A stretch of DNA of 64,000 nt from GM7GCV1 sp965222065. GTDB taxonomy: Bacteria > Pseudomonadota > Gammaproteobacteria > Pseudomonadales > GM7GCV1. Within the stretch, counting starts at the first letter, position 1; the number at the start of each line of letters is the position of its first letter. The translations under genes were made by a program, and so were the position numbers. The notes below the pieces were generated by a model, which did not search any database, was not told the origin of the DNA, and saw only the letters and a program-made list of their open reading frames with translations. This document shows positions 61,512-64,000 of the stretch, one piece after another. The DNA lies in NCBI GenBank assembly GCA_965222065.1, contig OZ244933.1, positions 1,426,001 to 1,490,000 of the forward strand. The letters are read 5' to 3'.

Positions 61512-61943
61512 ATGTATCAGAATATATTTGTCGCTGTTGATGGCTCTGAAGATTCAGAAAAAGCACTGTTAACCGCTGCCGAAATGGCCACACATTTCAA
61601 ATCAACGCTTCACCTGGTGTTTGCCATTCAGTATCAGCACTATGCCATGGGGCTTGGCTCTGAAGTTGCCTTTACCTTGCCCCAGGAAGAATTGGAAGCA
61701 TTTGCCAAGGAGCTTCTCACAGGCAGCAAGGAGAAGGCAGAAAAGGCCGGCTGTAAACAGATTGAAACCCACCAGGTAATGGGTGAGGCCGGGCAGGCTG
61801 TCACTGAGCTCGCCCAGGAAAAAGGGGCCGACCTGATTGTTGTTGGCAGTAAAGGCCACAGCGATATCGCCGGTTTTTTACTTGGTAGCGTATCGCACAA
61901 AATTTGTCACCTGGCGCACTGTCCCTGCCTGGTGGTTAGATAA
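61512..61943 (+). CDS. Universal stress protein UspA family
   Basis: 143 aa from the ATG at 61512 (GGAGG before it). FVAVDGSEDSEKALLTA at the start and the ATP-binding GSKGHSDIAGFLLGSVSHK near the end (G-2x-G-9x-G(S/T)). Cytoplasmic nucleotide-binding stress protein. Confidence 0.92.
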   Translation: MYQNIFVAVDGSEDSEKALLTAAEMATHFKSTLHLVFAIQYQHYAMGLGSEVAFTLPQEELEAFAKELLTGSKEKAEKAGCKQIETHQVMGEAGQAVTELAQEKGADLIVVGSKGHSDIAGFLLGSVSHKICHLAHCPCLVVR

Positions 61944-61957
61944 GTATTTGTGCCGGT

Positions 61958-62341
61958 CTAGTCTTCCAGACTAAGCCAGTCCATCGCTTCTTCGACCGTC
62001 TCAAAACTTTTTATCTCTCCTGAGACGAACCAGGAGGCGATCCTGGCCATTGTCTCCTGCCAGGTGAGATCGCCATATAGCGCAATCCTCTTGAATTGCT
62101 GTCCGTGTTTTAATCCCAGCTTTAGATCATCCCAGGCCGCTCTTAATTCCCAGCCGTCAAAATCCCTCAGATCTACCAGCATTTTTACATTCGGGTCATC
62201 CACAGCAGCAAGCGCGGAATCCAGGATGGGAGTAAAAACCTGATAATCCTCATGCGTTAGCTTGCCAACTACTTTAAGGCCGATAAATATCTCGGTGCCT
62301 ACGCGTTCAACACCAATTGATATTCCATGACGCTTTTTCAT
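61958..62341 (-). CDS. SpoIIAA-like (STAS/SEC14-type) protein
   Basis: 127 aa with the fold of SpoIIAA-like proteins: VGKLTHEDYQVFTPIL at the start, VKMLVDLRDFDGWELRAAW and RIALYGDLTWQETMARIASWF. Often found next to stress genes; its function is unknown. Convergent with the UspA gene. Confidence 0.82.
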   Translation of the reverse strand: MKKRHGISIGVERVGTEIFIGLKVVGKLTHEDYQVFTPILDSALAAVDDPNVKMLVDLRDFDGWELRAAWDDLKLGLKHGQQFKRIALYGDLTWQETMARIASWFVSGEIKSFETVEEAMDWLSLED

Positions 62342-62467
62342 TCACCACTCCCGGGTTATGAGAAACAAAGTGCCAGTCATGTTATCAATGCGATTTGATT
62401 TTCTATTTGACAGGGATCAACTTTTGTCCATTATTAGTTGAAATATCCACTTTTTGAGGTCATTGCA

Positions 62468-62710
62468 ATGAACATTGACACCCTGACATCTGTGCTGGGC
62501 TGGATCACCCTGCTTAACATTGGTCTTTTACTTGTTTGGTGGCTCTTGCTCCTTTTTGCCAAAGAGTGGATTTTTAATATGCATCGGCACTGGTTCTCAT
62601 TGACCAACTCACAGTTCAGCGAGATTCATTATCAGCTATATGGACAATACAAGCTGGCAACCCTTCTGCTATTTATTACCCCCTACCTTTCCCTAAAAAT
62701 AGTGGCCTGA
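62468..62710 (+). CDS. Small membrane protein, DUF6868-like
   Basis: 80 aa from the ATG at 62468 (GAGG before it). Two helices (VLGWITLLNIGLLLVWWLLL and a C-terminal LATLLLFITPYLSLKI) around a short loop with HRHWFSLTNSQF and IHYQLYG. This matches the layout of DUF6868 proteins as I remember it. Function unknown. Confidence 0.7.
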   Translation: MNIDTLTSVLGWITLLNIGLLLVWWLLLLFAKEWIFNMHRHWFSLTNSQFSEIHYQLYGQYKLATLLLFITPYLSLKIVA

Positions 62711-62762
62711 ACCAGCTAATTTTTTCTATCCGGTGTGGTCTAAGCGTGTGGAGGGTACCTAA

Positions 62763-63254
62763 ATGAAGCAAAAAAACGCTCTTTTTGCCCTGTTTATCAT
62801 GTTTAGCTGCACATCACTGGATCTGACGGCCGAGGATGTTTTTCGATCCAATTATGGCGAATACTATTATCTGGAAAGTGGCCTGGTCATCAGTCAGCAT
62901 GTTATCGAGCCGACGTTTAGCTCCTTTTCAGACTGGCATGGTGTGGCAGACCTCAACAAACGCAACAGTTACCGGCTGAGGGAAAAACAAACCCGGTATC
63001 TGGATGTCCAGTTTTTAAGCTGTGGCATTGACCCATTTAGCCCCCGGCCCAGTATCGACCATGCTCGTAATATGGTAAGAGACTGCCTGAGGGCTCATGT
63101 CTGGGAAAATGATGATATTCCGGATTGGGCAAAATATGTGGGCACAGCCCTCGCCCTGGGGGCAGCCTCAGAAAGCGGAGCACTGGACAACGAAATCAGT
63201 GTCAATATTGATCTGACAACGCTCAATCAATTATTCAACACACAAAACCAATAA
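62763..63254 (+). CDS. Exported hypothetical protein
   Basis: 163 aa. Hydrophobic start (LFALFIMFSCTSLDLTAED) suggests a signal peptide, perhaps a lipobox at FSCTS. The mature part has two Cys (LSCGIDP and RDCLRAH) that may pair. Family not recognised. Own gene between the DUF6868-like gene and fnr. Confidence 0.65.
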   Translation: MKQKNALFALFIMFSCTSLDLTAEDVFRSNYGEYYYLESGLVISQHVIEPTFSSFSDWHGVADLNKRNSYRLREKQTRYLDVQFLSCGIDPFSPRPSIDHARNMVRDCLRAHVWENDDIPDWAKYVGTALALGAASESGALDNEISVNIDLTTLNQLFNTQNQ

Positions 63255-63342
63255 AATCGCTTTTAGGTCGCTCCGGCGCCAGAACAACATTATCAAGAGC
63301 AAGGAAACTTCCTATAATGACCCAGCCATAGGGAGCCGAAAT

Positions 63343-64000
63343 ATGGAAAACAAATTCGCCTCGGATAAAATCGCTGACAACATGTCTTGCCATCATGGCA
63401 ATCGCGGATCGTGCAGTACCTGCCGGCTCGCCGAACTCTGCATCCCTATTGCATTAAAAATCGAAGACATCAACAAACTGGAAAGTATTGTTAATCGAGG
63501 TCGTCCCATCCAGAAAGGCGATCATATCTACCGGGAAGACGAGCCATTCAAATTTATTTATGCGGTTCGAATGGGCAGTGTTAAAACCTACCTGGTAACC
63601 AATGACGGGCGCGAACAGGTCACAGGTTTTTACATGGCAGGAGAGGTCTTCGGCATGGACGGCGTCGCCACCGGTTTTCATGAAACCTCGGCAATTGCCC
63701 TGGATACCTCAGCCATTTGCGCTATCCCGTTCGAACGACTGGAGGAGTTGGGCAGCCTGATTCCTTCCCTGCAGCGACATATGTTTAAACTTCTGGGCCA
63801 GGAAATCGCAGAAGACCAAAAACTCATTACATTGCTAAGCAAGAATTCCGCCGATGAGCGGATAGCCGCCCTGTTTCTGAGCCTGTCGCAACGATGCCGA
63901 ACCATAGGCCTTTCAGCAGACAACATTATTTTGCCCATGTCTCGAAGTGATATTGCCAACTACCTCGGACTGACGGTGGAAACCGTCAGTCGGGTACTTT
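63343..64000 (+). CDS. fnr: Anaerobic regulator FNR (runs off the window)
   Basis: 219 codons without a stop, starting MENKFASDKIADNMSCHHG. The N-terminal cluster CSTCRLAELC (C-x2-C-x5-C) and a central Cys in SAICAIPF give the four [4Fe-4S] ligands of E. coli FNR (C20, C23, C29, C122). The cNMP-like barrel and the recognition helix MSRSDIANYLGLTVETVSR with E-xx-SR follow. RBS GGGAG at 63331; TATAAT at 63313 may be its -10. Oxygen-sensing activator/repressor. Confidence 0.93.
   Translation, partial: MENKFASDKIADNMSCHHGNRGSCSTCRLAELCIPIALKIEDINKLESIVNRGRPIQKGDHIYREDEPFKFIYAVRMGSVKTYLVTNDGREQVTGFYMAGEVFGMDGVATGFHETSAIALDTSAICAIPFERLEELGSLIPSLQRHMFKLLGQEIAEDQKLITLLSKNSADERIAALFLSLSQRCRTIGLSADNIILPMSRSDIANYLGLTVETVSRVL

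Overview
The window looks like a chromosome segment of a marine-type Gammaproteobacterium carrying a heavy-metal resistance island. Evidence for the host: an Entner-Doudoroff operon (zwf-pgl-edd-eda-hexR) with HexR-like palindromes, a vSGLT-like sodium/galactose symporter, a large/small sodium-solute symporter pair of the VC_2705/DUF4212 type, PEP carboxylase and an FNR with the usual cysteine pattern. Genus-level assignment is not possible from the sequence alone.

Region 1 (1 to about 9.9 kb, copper/silver): the start of a divergent response regulator, then copA-copB, a Met/His-rich small periplasmic protein and an anchored c-type cytochrome; an APC permease; a glutaredoxin/MauE-like membrane fusion; cusA; and the C-terminal half of cusB, which carries a striking Met/His/Asp 18-residue tandem repeat. 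Region 2 (9918-11409): an IS3-family element that lies between two different broken genes (cusB C-terminus on the minus strand, histidine kinase C-terminus on the plus strand). The missing material is what a divergent cusRS/cusCBA intergenic region would hold, so an IS-mediated deletion is the simplest reading. Region 3 (12.0-16.5 kb): a mercury uptake cassette merR-merT-merP plus a GDCCVxC protein, with a textbook MerR promoter but no merA; a ZntR/CadR-like regulator divergent from a cation diffusion facilitator (CDF) transporter; a small secreted Cys-rich protein; a DUF411 lipoprotein; and a decayed TolC-family pseudogene. Region 4 (17.1-23.9 kb): a second Cys/His-rich secreted protein, czcCBA and a CzcD-type CDF exporter.

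Region 5 (24.0-30.6 kb): an AT-rich block with two translationally coupled, very large tyrosine-recombinase-type proteins (1048 and 891 residues), a small charged ORF, a strong terminator and a 12-bp direct repeat flanking the block. This is the least familiar part of the window and the best candidate for the mobility module of the island.

Region 6 (30.7-41.2 kb): host-like metabolic genes: RraA-family protein, two exported ThuA-like proteins, SDR, FMN-dependent alpha-hydroxy-acid dehydrogenase, sodium symporter pair, PhoD-type phosphatase, NHL beta-propeller protein and a Tat-exported Dabb protein. Region 7 (41.2-47.1 kb): galT-galK, a sodium/galactose symporter and a ketoglutarate-semialdehyde-type aldehyde dehydrogenase. 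Region 8 (47.3-64 kb): ppc, glk (HexR box upstream), an exported EEP-family protein, a Bax-like glucosaminidase, SPFH-SHOCT and zinc-ribbon proteins, GFA protein, zwf-pgl-edd-eda-hexR, a 34-residue membrane miniprotein, UspA, an SpoIIAA-like protein, a DUF6868-like protein, an exported unknown and the first part of fnr. No tRNA, rRNA or CRISPR array was seen.
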